DNA from: Niallia taxi
GTDB taxonomy: Bacteria > Bacillota > Bacilli > Bacillales > Cytobacillaceae
Assembly (NCBI RefSeq): GCF_004005475.1
Contig: NZ_RZTZ01000013.1
Location: 62,001 to 126,000, forward strand
Length of the DNA: 64,000 nucleotides
Direction of reading: 5' to 3'
The number at the start of each line of letters is the position of its first letter. Positions within the stretch are counted from its first letter, which is position 1. This document shows, in pieces, positions 17,364 through 26,252 of this stretch. A program made the translations under genes and the position numbers. The notes beneath the pieces were generated by a model. That model saw only the letters and a list, made by a program, of their open reading frames with translations. It was not told the origin of the DNA and ran no database searches.

Positions 17364-18815
17364 TTATGCCGTTTTTTCTCTTTCTTTCAGTGATTTTCTT
17401 GATGAATACAGGCGCACACCCGTTAGTATGGCCCCAATAAAGCACAGAATGCTTGAGCCAATAAAGACGACATGCATACCTGCTAGGAAAATATCCGGTC
17501 TGTCTGGTATTAATGCTGTCACACGATAACCTGCCTGGATGCTCATTACAGAAAATAACGTGCTCGTCGCCACTGAAATACCAACGACCATTCCTAAATT
17601 TCTGACGAGAGAATTAATGCTTCCGGCAATTCCAAGCTGTTTTCGGTCAACAGTCGACATCACTAATGAATTATTAGGAGATTGGAACAAGCCTGTGCTT
17701 ATCCCAAGTAGCACGATTAAACATGATAACGTAAGGATTGTGCTGCCTTCATGTAGAAATGTTAAGCCGATTTGTGCCACAATCATTAGGATTAATCCAA
17801 CAAAGGTAATGATCTGTCCGCCAATTTTATCGGAAAGCGCCCCACTAATCGGTGCGATAATTGCCATAGCAATCGGAAACAGCATGAGGATATAGCCTGC
17901 ATGAAGCGGCGATAATCCTAAAATATCCTGAGTATAAAATGGCGCCAGAATGTTGAAGCAAAAATTGGCGACAAACACTAAAAACCCACATAAAATACTA
18001 ATCGAGAATAGGGAATTTTTAAAAAGTGAAAATGAGAGCATTGGATTTTCTGCCTTCCGTTCTACAAGTATGAAGAAGACAAATAGAATAACCCCTAACA
18101 CAGCTGACATCAGAATATAAATATTAGAATAGCCGTATTGCTGTCCTAACAATAGACTTGAAAACAAAAACAATACTGCCAAGGCAAACAGGATACTTCC
18201 TGAAACATCGATTTTCACTTTTGTTACTGTTGCATCCTTCGGCAGCAACTTCCAGGCAATTATGATGGCAATAATACCAATCGGCACGTTCAGCCAGAAT
18301 ATGTATTCCCAGCCAAGGCTTGAAAGAATAATACCGCCTAGACTAGGTCCTGCAATACTTCCTAATGAAACAAATGTGCCAATTAATCCAAGCGCTTTCC
18401 CTCTTTCCTTTGGAGGAAAAACTTCTGTGACAATTCCTTGGTTGTTCGCCATCGTCATAGCAGCACCGATTGCCTGTACAACACGAGAAAGAATTAAAAG
18501 CATAAGAGAATCACTAAATCCGCACAGAAACGAACCTATGATGAAAATAATCGAACCAAGCTTGAAGATTTTAATTTTGCCAAAAATATCGCCTAGCTTT
18601 CCAAAGAACAATATCGCTGTACATATCATCATTAAATAACTGCTGACAATCCATTGAGATTGTGCGAGCGGCAATACAAGCTCTTTTGAAACAGTAGGAA
18701 GAGCAACATTGACAATACTGCCGTCTAATGTCGACATAAACGTAAATAAGTTTAAAATAATTAAAATAGTCCAGCGTTTTTCATGGCCATTAATGCCATG
18801 CTGACCATTATTCAA
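17364..18815 (-). CDS. MFS multidrug transporter, DHA2 (14-helix) family
   Basis: This is a drug:H+ antiporter of the EmrB/QacA type with about 14 hydrophobic helices. Family motifs seen are STLDGSIVNVALPTVS in helix 1, GKLGDIFGKIKIFKLG (motif A), RVVQAIGAAMTMAN (motif B) and GSIAGPSLGGIILSSLGWEYIF (motif C). The most likely start is the TTG at 18815, which follows AGAGGTGA; a GTG three codons upstream is possible. It is divergent from a marR-type gene, with a palindrome between them, a layout like Bacillus yusO/yusP, so it is probably repressed by that regulator and induced by a toxic compound. Confidence 0.9.
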   Translation of the reverse strand: MNNGQHGINGHEKRWTILIILNLFTFMSTLDGSIVNVALPTVSKELVLPLAQSQWIVSSYLMMICTAILFFGKLGDIFGKIKIFKLGSIIFIIGSFLCGFSDSLMLLILSRVVQAIGAAMTMANNQGIVTEVFPPKERGKALGLIGTFVSLGSIAGPSLGGIILSSLGWEYIFWLNVPIGIIAIIIAWKLLPKDATVTKVKIDVSGSILFALAVLFLFSSLLLGQQYGYSNIYILMSAVLGVILFVFFILVERKAENPMLSFSLFKNSLFSISILCGFLVFVANFCFNILAPFYTQDILGLSPLHAGYILMLFPIAMAIIAPISGALSDKIGGQIITFVGLILMIVAQIGLTFLHEGSTILTLSCLIVLLGISTGLFQSPNNSLVMSTVDRKQLGIAGSINSLVRNLGMVVGISVATSTLFSVMSIQAGYRVTALIPDRPDIFLAGMHVVFIGSSILCFIGAILTGVRLYSSRKSLKEREKTA

Positions 18816-18836
18816 TACAATCACCTCTATCCATTA

Positions 18837-18850
18837 GTTGCGCACGCAAC
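18837..18850. promoter_or_regulatory. palindromic operator between the MFS and MarR genes
   Basis: GTTGCG-CA-CGCAAC is a perfect 6-bp inverted repeat lying in the divergent promoter region just upstream of the pump. TTGC...GCAA cores are typical of MarR-family operators, so this is the probable binding site of the adjacent regulator. Confidence 0.65.
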
Positions 18851-18916
18851 AAATTTATTGTAATGTAATCCATAAATAGAAGCAACATTAAAAACATTTA
18901 AGTGAGTTGAACAAAT

Positions 18917-19333
18917 GTGAAGGAAGCCCCTTTAGGCAGATTGATTTCTGTCATCCATAGACAAAATCAAAAATTTTTATTAAAGGCGTTCAAAAATTAT
19001 AACATCGGCAATGGTGGACAATATGCATTTTTAAAATCGATTATCCAAAGTCCTGGAATCAATCAGGATGAGCTGACATCTAAATTAAAATTTGATAAAG
19101 CAACAACCGCCCGTTCTGTCAGCCAGCTTGAAAAGGCAGGATATATACGGAAAGAAACCTCTGAAAACGATCGCAGAGCTAACGAGCTGTTTCCAACAGA
19201 AAAAGCGATTCAAGTATATCCCCATATTCAATTTGTTTTAGATGAATTAAACAAAGAGCTTACGAAAAATCTGACAGACGATGAAAGAAAACAATTAATT
19301 TCGTTATTAAAAAAGATTGATAACGGATTATAA
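18917..19333 (+). CDS. MarR family transcriptional regulator
   Basis: The 138-residue winged-helix regulator has the MarR core: a recognition region around INQDELTSKLKFDKATTARSVSQLEKAGYI and a wing RKETSENDRRANELFPTEKA. The start shown is GTG with a weak AGTGAG site. It is divergent from the MFS pump and faces the palindrome GTTGCGCACGCAAC, so local repression is likely. A terminator follows, so the aldehyde dehydrogenase gene downstream has its own promoter. Confidence 0.9.
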   Translation: MKEAPLGRLISVIHRQNQKFLLKAFKNYNIGNGGQYAFLKSIIQSPGINQDELTSKLKFDKATTARSVSQLEKAGYIRKETSENDRRANELFPTEKAIQVYPHIQFVLDELNKELTKNLTDDERKQLISLLKKIDNGL

Positions 19334-19342
19334 GTGTACCTA

Positions 19343-19377
19343 TTCCCCAGCTCCATTATTGGTTGGGGATTTTTTTA
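19343..19377 (+). terminator. terminator of the MarR gene
   Basis: TCCCCAG and TTGGGGA arms (19344-19350 with 19363-19369) precede a run of T. Confidence 0.8.
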
Positions 19378-19564
19378 TATATTCATCCTTATTATGGTGC
19401 AAGAATGACAGCTTATGCAGGGTTTAATTGAATACTCTTACTTGTTATATTGCCTCTCTTCATTCACGATCGCATGTTTGTCCTATCTATCATCGGGTAG
19501 AATATTAAAGATAAAATTGGCTAAAATATCATGTCATGAAATTTATTAAAACCGAGGTGTAATA

Positions 19565-21022
19565 ATGGAACGCTTTGTAGATCTGAATAAGAGTTTTATT
19601 GATGGTGTGTGGACGGAAGGGAAAACAGGCAGAACTTTTGAAGACAAAAATCCTTATGACCAGTCAACGATAACTGTTTTCAGTATTGCGACTGTCGATC
19701 AGCTTCATGGAGCCTTTTCATCCGCCAAAGCGGCACAAAAGGAATGGGCGAAAACAACGCCTACAGAAAGGCTTGCTATATTGAAAAAGGCAAGTGAATT
19801 TTTAAAGAACAACAGAGAGGAAATTGTCGACATTATTTCACAGGAAACAGGCGGCAGTATTATTAAAGCAAATGTGGAGCTTGACCTGACACTTGCTTAT
19901 TTGGATGCTTCCTTCGAGCTTGTTGATAAAATTGACCAAAGCCGTGATATGCCAGAAATGGATGGAAAGAAAAACTATGTGTATCGCCTGCCGCTAGGTG
20001 TTATTACATCCATCTCTCCATTTAACTTCCCAATGAACTTATCTATGCGAACAATTGCCCCTGCGTTAGCACTAGGCAATGCTGTTGTTCATAAACCGGA
20101 TTTGCAAACAGGGCTTGCTGGGGGTTCCATAATTGCGAGAGCATTTGAGGTTGCAGGACTTCCAAAAGGTGTGCTCCAAGTAATTCAATCAGACCTGCAG
20201 GAGCTTGGCGATGAAATGCTGACAAGCAAAGACTCTGGTCTTATTAGCTTTACTGGTTCTACACCTGTCGGCAAGCATATCGGCGAATTAGCAGGCAAAA
20301 TGCTGAAGCGAGTCGCACTCGAACTTGGCGGCAATAACCCATTCATCGTTTTGGCAGACGCAGATGTGGATCGAGCGGTTGATGCAGCCATCTTCGGGAA
20401 ATTCATCCATCAAGGGCAAATTTGCATGATTATTAATCGGCTGATTATCCATAAGGATGTATATGATGAATTTGTCGAAAAGTTCATCGCCAGGGTTAAG
20501 AGTGTACCATACGGAGATCCAAAAGATGCGAAAACAATCATTGGTCCTCTTATTAATGAAAAACAAGCAGATAAAGCCATGTCCTTCATTGAGGAAGCAA
20601 AAGCAGAAGGCTGTAAATTGGCCCTTGAAGGCAAAAGGATTGGAAATTTATTAACACCATTTGTGTTTGTCGATGTAGATAATCGAAGTAAGCTGGCACA
20701 AACGGAATTATTTGCACCTATCTCGACAATTATTAAAGCAGATTCAGATGAGCATGCAATTGAACTAGCAAACGACACAGAATATGGCTTAAGCTCCGCT
20801 ATCTTCACAAATGATCTTGATAAAGGCCGAAAGCTTGGATTAACAGTTGAAAGCGGCATGACACATATTAATGACCAAACAGTAAATGATAGTCCAACCG
20901 TTCCCTTTGGCGGGACAAAAGCAAGTGGAATGGGCCGATTTGGCAATGAATGGATTGTCGAAGAATTTACGATTACGAAATGGATATCCGTCCAAACGAA
21001 CTTCCGCAAGTACCCATTTTAA
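19565..21022 (+). CDS. aldehyde dehydrogenase (aromatic aldehyde/vanillin-type)
   Basis: This 485-residue NAD(P)-dependent aldehyde dehydrogenase oxidises an aldehyde to an acid. Visible sites are SPFNFPMNL (cofactor pocket), FTGSTPVGKHIG (glycine motif), Glu253 in LELGGNNPF and the nucleophile Cys287 in HQGQICM. The C-terminal SGMGRFGNEWIVEEFT segment resembles the YfmT/benzaldehyde and vanillin dehydrogenase group. It is followed 21 bp later by wrbA, suggesting a two-gene operon that detoxifies aromatic aldehydes and quinones. The substrate is inferred. Confidence 0.9.
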   Translation: MERFVDLNKSFIDGVWTEGKTGRTFEDKNPYDQSTITVFSIATVDQLHGAFSSAKAAQKEWAKTTPTERLAILKKASEFLKNNREEIVDIISQETGGSIIKANVELDLTLAYLDASFELVDKIDQSRDMPEMDGKKNYVYRLPLGVITSISPFNFPMNLSMRTIAPALALGNAVVHKPDLQTGLAGGSIIARAFEVAGLPKGVLQVIQSDLQELGDEMLTSKDSGLISFTGSTPVGKHIGELAGKMLKRVALELGGNNPFIVLADADVDRAVDAAIFGKFIHQGQICMIINRLIIHKDVYDEFVEKFIARVKSVPYGDPKDAKTIIGPLINEKQADKAMSFIEEAKAEGCKLALEGKRIGNLLTPFVFVDVDNRSKLAQTELFAPISTIIKADSDEHAIELANDTEYGLSSAIFTNDLDKGRKLGLTVESGMTHINDQTVNDSPTVPFGGTKASGMGRFGNEWIVEEFTITKWISVQTNFRKYPF

Positions 21023-21043
21023 TTTTATTAGGAGGAAATTCAA

Positions 21044-21661
21044 ATGACAGTTAAATTGGCAATCGTCTATTACAGTTCAACAGGCACTAATTATCAGCTT
21101 GCACAGTGGGCTGTAGAAGGAGCAAAAGAAAGCGGCGCAGATGTTACCATTTATCGTGTGGAAGAAACAGTACCACAAAGCGTCATTGAAGGAAATCCAG
21201 CATGGAAAGCACATGTGGAGGAAACGAAAGATATTCCTGTTATCACACCAGATGATATTGTTAACGCCGATGCAATCATTTTTAGTACACCCACTCGCTT
21301 TGGAAATGTGGCGGCCCAGATGAAGCAGTTTTTAGATACTACAGGTGGAATATGGTTTAATGGAAAAACAGTTAATAAAGTAGTAAGTGCAATGACATCT
21401 GCTCAAAATCCACACGGCGGCCAAGAAGCAACGATTTTAAGCTTATATACAACCATGTACCATTGGGGTGCTATTGTTGTTACACCAGGATATACCGATC
21501 AATCCCTTTATGCTGCTGGCGGCAATCCATATGGGACAAGCGTGTCAGTTGACCAAAACAATGAAATTGTCGGCGATAAAGAAGTCTACAAAAAAGCCGT
21601 TCAGCATCAGGCAAAACGAGTTGTAACTGTTGCCGATTGGGTGAAAAAAGGCAATCAATAA
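21044..21661 (+). CDS. wrbA: NAD(P)H:quinone oxidoreductase, WrbA-type flavoprotein
   Basis: The 205-residue flavodoxin-fold enzyme carries the FMN phosphate loop YYSSTGTNYQLA, the WrbA-specific PTRFGNVAAQMKQFLD segment, and a GGNPYGTS loop typical of type IV quinone reductases. It reduces quinones by two electrons, which avoids semiquinone radicals. An AGGAGG site lies before the ATG, and it follows the aldehyde dehydrogenase closely. A shared terminator closes the operon. Confidence 0.92.
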   Translation: MTVKLAIVYYSSTGTNYQLAQWAVEGAKESGADVTIYRVEETVPQSVIEGNPAWKAHVEETKDIPVITPDDIVNADAIIFSTPTRFGNVAAQMKQFLDTTGGIWFNGKTVNKVVSAMTSAQNPHGGQEATILSLYTTMYHWGAIVVTPGYTDQSLYAAGGNPYGTSVSVDQNNEIVGDKEVYKKAVQHQAKRVVTVADWVKKGNQ

Positions 21662-21664
21662 ACT

Positions 21665-21699
21665 AAAAGGGGCATTCTTAAAATCGAATGCTCCTTTTA
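21665..21699. terminator. bidirectional terminator
   Basis: AAAAGG.GCATTC and GAATGC.CCTTTT form a 12-13 bp stem with flanking A and T tracts, between the convergent wrbA and lysozyme genes. Confidence 0.88.
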
Positions 21700-22455
21700 T
21701 TATTTTCCATATGCCTCAAATTCAGCTAAACTTCGATGAAACACATTTACATCAATGAATTTTTCCTCGCCGTTATATCCCTCGAGTCTTTCTTTATCTG
21801 TGTATTGCCAAAAGATCCAATTTCGCCTGTCTGGAAGCGAAGGATCTGTGAATACATCGCGAATCCATATGTCACTTTCACTAAAACCATTTTTTATGTA
21901 TAAATCATACGCCTTTTGTGTTGTGTATATAATGGTTCTTTTTCCATAATGCTTATGGAGCATGTCAATCATTGTTTTTAGTTCTTTTTCTACGTCGCTT
22001 CGCACAGGAAGATTTTTTTCTTTATTGCCATAAAATTCGACATCAATAACAGGCGGAAGGGCATTTACTTCTTTAGGGACCGTGCTTATGAAATTTTCTG
22101 CTTGGGTTTTGCCGCTGCTGTCATAGCTAAAAAAGTGGTACGCCCCAATCCGCAGCGTTGTTTTATGTGCTTCATCCCAATTGTATGCGAACCTCTCATC
22201 AACAAAAGAGCTCCCTTCTGTCGCTTTCAAAAAAGCAAACTTCATATTTTGATCCTCGATTTTCGACCAGTTGATTTCTCCTTGGTATGCAGATACATCA
22301 ATTCCTTTTACAGCATAATCATCTGCACGAAAGGCATTTGGTATCCAGGTTCCTTGTCTCCACAAAAAGAAAAGCGTGAACGCACAAGCTAAAATTATTC
22401 CTAATAGCCATAAAATCCATGTTATATACGTGTTTCTTTTATTAGTTCCTCCCAT
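21700..22455 (-). CDS. GH25 family lysozyme, membrane anchored
   Basis: The 251-residue protein has a single N-terminal membrane helix (about 12-31) and an extracellular glycoside hydrolase 25 domain. This fold cleaves the MurNAc-GlcNAc bonds of peptidoglycan. GH25 signatures present are VKGIDVSAYQGEINW, FAFLKATEGSSFVD, GAYHFFSY and the acidic pair in PPVIDVEF. The C-terminal IFWQYTDKERLEGYNG is also typical. It is a single gene, probably a cell-wall remodelling enzyme. No holin or phage genes lie beside it. Confidence 0.9.
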   Translation of the reverse strand: MGGTNKRNTYITWILWLLGIILACAFTLFFLWRQGTWIPNAFRADDYAVKGIDVSAYQGEINWSKIEDQNMKFAFLKATEGSSFVDERFAYNWDEAHKTTLRIGAYHFFSYDSSGKTQAENFISTVPKEVNALPPVIDVEFYGNKEKNLPVRSDVEKELKTMIDMLHKHYGKRTIIYTTQKAYDLYIKNGFSESDIWIRDVFTDPSLPDRRNWIFWQYTDKERLEGYNGEEKFIDVNVFHRSLAEFEAYGK

Positions 22456-22768
22456 GTTTTAACCCGCTGAAATTAAAAATCTCAGTTTGCCTTTTTAAGT
22501 AATATATTTTCATCAGCTTCCTCTCTTTCTTTCATTTAAGTATATACATTTCACACTTCATGATGGTTTAAACCAAACGTAAGCATTTTTAAATAGGAGC
22601 CCTAACGCTTAATTTTGCATAAGATAATATAGGAGCTTCATTCAATCCTTTAACCTCTGCTTTTTGCTAAGTCTTTCTTTATTTTTGATTCGATAAATAG
22701 ATGGGGAATCCTTCTTCATCTATTATTACGTTGTGTTTTTATTTTAAGCTTTACCTGAAGGAGGAGCT

Positions 22769-22918
22769 ATAATCAGATTTGGTCAAAAGGTTATCTATAA
22801 AAGCAAAATTCATTTGTTCTTCTTCGACCATGGAAACGGACTTGCCGAAATACAAAATCCCCTGACAAAATCTATTATCCTCGCAAAATATGAAGACTTG
22901 ATTATCAGATTGAAATAA
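22769..22918 (+). CDS. 49-residue frame with perfect ribosome site but ATA at the start position
   Basis: A strong GAAGGAGGAGCT lies directly before a protein-like frame reading IIRFGQKVIYKSKIHLFFFD, then HGNGLAEIQNPLTKS, up to ..YEDLIIRLK and a TAA. The frame has no ATG, GTG or TTG. The codon where initiation is expected is ATA (22769), followed by ATC. Either the gene uses a rare AUA/AUC start or a former ATG has mutated. I do not recognise the family. The rest of the 22456-22768 interval is AT-rich with nothing recognised. Confidence 0.4.
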   Translation: MIRFGQKVIYKSKIHLFFFDHGNGLAEIQNPLTKSIILAKYEDLIIRLK

Positions 22919-22973
22919 TTCGATGTGCTAAAACAGCAATAATTAAGATATTGTATCAGGCAAGTTCCAAATA

Positions 22974-23000
22974 AAAAAAGAGCCTGAATGGAAGCTCTTT
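22974..23000. terminator. terminator between convergent small genes
   Basis: AAAGAGC (22977-22983) and GCTCTTT (22994-23000) form the stem, with an A-run on the left serving the minus-strand gene. Confidence 0.75.
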
Positions 23001-23012
23001 TGTATGTATAGA

Positions 23013-23363
23013 TTAATATGCATATTGGTATAACCCATAATATAACGGGCCAACAAACACAATGAAAAATATAATTGTCACAGTGAGTGGAACTTCTTCC
23101 TCCGGATCCTCTCCGTAATAGTCGTTCAAAAAAATCCCATAGATAATTTCCCATGCCAATCCGCCAACAAACACTAGTTTCCAAATAATTGGCGTCCAAA
23201 TTTGTGTGTCTGTTACAAACCCAAACAAACCTATCCATGTTATAACAGAAACAGCAAAGTCAATTTTTGATAGAGTTGTTTTGTACTTCCCTTTTATCAA
23301 AAAACCTAATGCTGCTGTACCAAGTAAACCTATGTATATAGTCCAAAAAATTGTTGCTAACAT
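23013..23363 (-). CDS. hypothetical four-helix membrane protein
   Basis: The 116-residue protein has about four hydrophobic helices and a short acidic loop (YYGEDPEEEVPL) before the last one. I do not recognise its family. It resembles small uncharacterised Bacillaceae membrane proteins in size and layout. A frame on the same strand at 22810-23238 in another register is a shadow. The gene is followed by a terminator and appears monocistronic. Confidence 0.65.
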   Translation of the reverse strand: MLATIFWTIYIGLLGTAALGFLIKGKYKTTLSKIDFAVSVITWIGLFGFVTDTQIWTPIIWKLVFVGGLAWEIIYGIFLNDYYGEDPEEEVPLTVTIIFFIVFVGPLYYGLYQYAY

Positions 23364-23472
23364 GCTGTTCCTCTTTCTCTAAAAAATAAACAATATTGAT
23401 TGAATATTGATAATATCATATTTATATAGGAAGCAAAAGAATCGGCTATTAAAAAAACTAAAAAAACAAAAC

Positions 23473-23503
23473 AAAAAAGCTGACATTTAATGTTCAGCTT
23501 TTT
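23473..23503 (-). terminator. terminator of fni
   Basis: AAAAAGCTGA (23474-23483) and TCAGCTTTTT (23494-23503) form a stem reaching the stop codon of the gene. Confidence 0.85.
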
Positions 23504-24569
23504 ATTGTATCGTTCGTCTTGCTAGTGCTAGAATGTCTATTCCTCTTCCTTCACACCAATCCTTAACCTTCCCTCCTAAAACAATTGGACAATTTTGCAA
23601 GTCATGAATGGATTTTACACCAAGCAGCAGAAAGATCGTCTGTAAATGCTGTTTCCACTCTTCTAATTCCTCTATCAGGCCTTCTGTTCCAAATTCATGA
23701 AGAATCTTTAAGAATGGACCGGCAATCCCTGCTGCATTTGCGCCTAATGACAAGCATTTTGCAGCGTCAAGAGGATTGCGAATGCCACCCGAAGCCATAA
23801 ATGTCAGACCCTCTGAAACTGACTTTGCCTCTAAAAGCGAAATAACCGTAGAATGGCCCCAATCCTTTAAATAAGAAAAGTCTTTTTTGCTTCTGCGTTC
23901 ATTTTCAATATGAACGAAATTGGTACCGCCTCTTCCGCCGACATCTATATAATGAATTCCAATACCTTTTAATTGCTCGATTGTTTCCAGACTCATTCCA
24001 AATCCTGTTTCCTTCACAATCAGCGGTACAGATAGTTTTGAAACTAGCTTTTCCAGCTTTGAGAGCATTCCGCTGAAATCTCTTTCACCTTCTGGCATAA
24101 CTAGCTCCTGCGGTACATTAAGATGAACCTGTAATGCATCTGCCTCAAGCATGTCAATTGCTTTTCGAGCAAATTCTAGCGGTACATCTGCACCTACATT
24201 CGCAAAAATTAGACCGTTAGGATTGATTGCACGAACAATCTTATAAGAATTAGCAAGCTCGGCATTTCTTATGCCTGCATGCTGTGACCCAACTGCCATT
24301 GGTATACCTGCCACCTTTGCCGCTTCAGCAAGAGCAGCATTAATTGCTTCCGATTTAGTGCTGCCGCCTGTCATCGCATTAATATATAATGGAAACTCCA
24401 TCGCTAGAGGACCAATGCTTGTACTCAAATCAATATCCTGTAGGGCCGCTTCAGGTAATGACCGGTGAATAAAGGTCAACTCATCAAAGTCGGAGGTCAA
24501 TGCGTGTTCTGATTGCAGTGCTAATTCAATATGCTCTTCTTTTCGTTTTTGTCTTTTATTCTCATTCAT
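23502..24569 (-). CDS. fni: isopentenyl-diphosphate delta-isomerase, type 2 (FMN-dependent)
   Basis: The 355-residue enzyme interconverts isopentenyl and dimethylallyl diphosphate in isoprenoid biosynthesis, using reduced FMN. The type 2 family is recognised from NKRQKRKEEHIELAL at the N-terminus, the FMN loop INAMTGGSTKSEAINAALA, AVGSQHAGIRN, VKETGFGMS, DVGGRGGTNFVHIE and the phosphate-binding MASGGIRNPLDAAK. Length is typical. It is a single cytosolic gene here, with no other isoprenoid genes beside it. Confidence 0.95.
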   Translation of the reverse strand: MNENKRQKRKEEHIELALQSEHALTSDFDELTFIHRSLPEAALQDIDLSTSIGPLAMEFPLYINAMTGGSTKSEAINAALAEAAKVAGIPMAVGSQHAGIRNAELANSYKIVRAINPNGLIFANVGADVPLEFARKAIDMLEADALQVHLNVPQELVMPEGERDFSGMLSKLEKLVSKLSVPLIVKETGFGMSLETIEQLKGIGIHYIDVGGRGGTNFVHIENERRSKKDFSYLKDWGHSTVISLLEAKSVSEGLTFMASGGIRNPLDAAKCLSLGANAAGIAGPFLKILHEFGTEGLIEELEEWKQHLQTIFLLLGVKSIHDLQNCPIVLGGKVKDWCEGRGIDILALARRTIQ

Positions 24570-24782
24570 ATAAAATCCTCATATCTTTTCTAACTGAATT
24601 TCAGTATACTACTGTTAATTTTTCCTAAATCATAAAACATATGCCTTCTTTTCGTTGCTATAAGGCTACTATATGTACGTATCCTTAACGATAAATAAAA
24701 ACAATCGTAAAGACCCACCATTTCTTATTTTACGGTATATTAGGTGTAATAGCATTTTTTAAGAAAGGTGGCAGTCATTTTC

Positions 24783-25325
24783 ATGATTTATGGTGAACAA
24801 ATATATATCAGATCCTTTAAGGTAATTGATGCAGCAGCGCTGCTCCAATTTCAAAACAACAATAAAGAATTCTTTGAAAAATATGCAATGGAGCGAGCGT
24901 CAGACTATTATACGATAAACAAACAAATAGAACTGATTAATGGCTGGAGCAATGCTTGGAAGGATGATACTCACTATCAGTTTGGTATTTTTTCAAAAGA
25001 AACCGAGCAGCTTGTCGGGACACTTAGTTTATTTCAGGTGCTTAGAGGCTCACTGCAGAGTGCCTTTATTGGCTACTTTATAGATTTGTCCCATAATGGC
25101 AGAGGTTATGGTACAGAGGCAGTCAAGCTTGCTGTCGATTACGCCTTTCATAGCCTCCATCTTCACCGCATCGAAGCAGGCGTAATGCCTCATAATATTG
25201 GGTCGATTAAAGTATTAGAGAAATCAGGCTTTCATAAAGAAGGGATAGCCCGGAAAAATGTCAAAATCCATGGTAAATGGGAGGATCATCAAGTCCTTGC
25301 CATACTTAATCCACATGATTTATAG
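24783..25325 (+). CDS. RimJ/RimL-type GNAT acetyltransferase
   Basis: This GNAT enzyme of 180 residues resembles ribosomal-protein-alanine acetyltransferases (RimJ/YjcK group). The N-terminal IYIRSFKVIDAAAL, the acetyl-CoA loop LSHNGRGYGTEAVKLAVDYAF and the characteristic MPHNIGSIKVLEKSGFHKEG are all present. The ATG at 24783 is preferred; AAAGGTGG lies 11 nt upstream and overlaps an alternative GTG at 24768. The actual target could be a ribosomal protein N-terminus or another amine. It is monocistronic. Confidence 0.87.
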   Translation: MIYGEQIYIRSFKVIDAAALLQFQNNNKEFFEKYAMERASDYYTINKQIELINGWSNAWKDDTHYQFGIFSKETEQLVGTLSLFQVLRGSLQSAFIGYFIDLSHNGRGYGTEAVKLAVDYAFHSLHLHRIEAGVMPHNIGSIKVLEKSGFHKEGIARKNVKIHGKWEDHQVLAILNPHDL

Positions 25326-25332
25326 AAAAAAG

Positions 25333-25361
25333 AAGCAGACATGGAGGCATGTCTGCTTTAT
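25333..25361. terminator. bidirectional terminator
   Basis: AAGCAGACATG (25333-25343) and CATGTCTGCTT (25348-25358) form a perfect 11-bp stem with a GAGG loop. Confidence 0.9.
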
Positions 25362-26107
25362 TTCTTGAACACTATAGGAAGATTCGTACGTACTATCTGA
25401 ATGCCGTATTTATCTTCTGTTTCTGTTATATCGATATCATCAGCATAATGCATGCCGTATATTGCTTGAAGCTCTATTTTGCCTGTATAGTAGGCAATGA
25501 CATCCTCTATGTATGAATGAACAGGTGTCTTTATAAATGATATATCATGAAAGAGAGCCTTCGTGTTTTCATCCATATGTGTATCAAATGCAGCCTCTTC
25601 ATGCTTGCCAATATCGCTCGTATAAATAATATTGATATTTTCTTGTGTATCATATAGCTTTAACCCCATTGACAGCATATTCTTTGCATGCAAATTATCT
25701 GTTGGCAAAAGCTCGACCTCATAATGACTTCCTAAACGAAAGCGATCTTTCACATAATGAACATGAAAATAATCGCTCAAGCTTAATCCATCTGTACATA
25801 AACCACTTGATAAAGTGTTGTTCAATCCTTCAGAAAGCTCTTCCCTTATCCAAAGATGCGGTTTATATTGATGCAGATACATACAGCGTTGGGCAAATTC
25901 CTCTAAGCCCCCAACATGGTCTGCATGCAAATGGGTAATAATGATATCTGTTATGTCTGGATAATTAAAACCAGCAGCAGGAAGGCTGGAGCGCAAAGTT
26001 GTCCCTGCATCGACTAGTAGCTTTCTGTCCCCGAGCTCCATAATATAATTATTATGATAATACTTTGTGAAGGCACCGCCTGTACCTAACGGATTCACTT
26101 TAATCAT
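25358..26107 (-). CDS. metallo-beta-lactamase fold hydrolase
   Basis: The protein is about 249 residues with the MBL fold. The zinc motif THLHADHVGG (HxHxDH) lies near residue 60, preceded by LLVDAGTTLRSSL, and further ligands are likely in DNLHAKN, YTSDIGKHEE and the C-terminal GMHYADD. The pattern resembles RNase Z-like or phosphodiesterase-like members, but the substrate cannot be assigned. The ATG at 26107 follows GGAGGGA, and the frame extends five codons upstream. It is a single gene sharing a terminator with the acetyltransferase. Confidence 0.85.
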   Translation of the reverse strand: MIKVNPLGTGGAFTKYYHNNYIMELGDRKLLVDAGTTLRSSLPAAGFNYPDITDIIITHLHADHVGGLEEFAQRCMYLHQYKPHLWIREELSEGLNNTLSSGLCTDGLSLSDYFHVHYVKDRFRLGSHYEVELLPTDNLHAKNMLSMGLKLYDTQENINIIYTSDIGKHEEAAFDTHMDENTKALFHDISFIKTPVHSYIEDVIAYYTGKIELQAIYGMHYADDIDITETEDKYGIQIVRTNLPIVFKK

Positions 26108-26193
26108 CTGTCTTCCCTCCATCTATTTTCGTTTATTTTCTTTTAGTGTAGCTTAATGTTGGTAATTAGCAAAGTATATGTATTTTTCTTCAT

Positions 26194-26249
26194 AAAAAAA
26201 GAACCCTCCATATACACAGCGAATATTTACTGTATATATAGAAGGATTC
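26194..26249 (-). terminator. long imperfect terminator of the GH18 gene
   Basis: GAA.CCT..ATATACA pairs with TGTATAT..AGG.TTC, and the A-run at 26194-26200 is a U-run on the minus strand. Confidence 0.75.
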
Positions 26250-26252
26250 TAT

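Noticed and set aside
20043-21009. Long minus-strand frames opposite the aldehyde dehydrogenase
   Set aside because: They are antisense shadows; the plus-strand gene has full family motifs.
22810-23238. 142-codon minus-strand frame
   Set aside because: It is a shadow in another register of the four-helix membrane protein gene and includes non-coding sequence.
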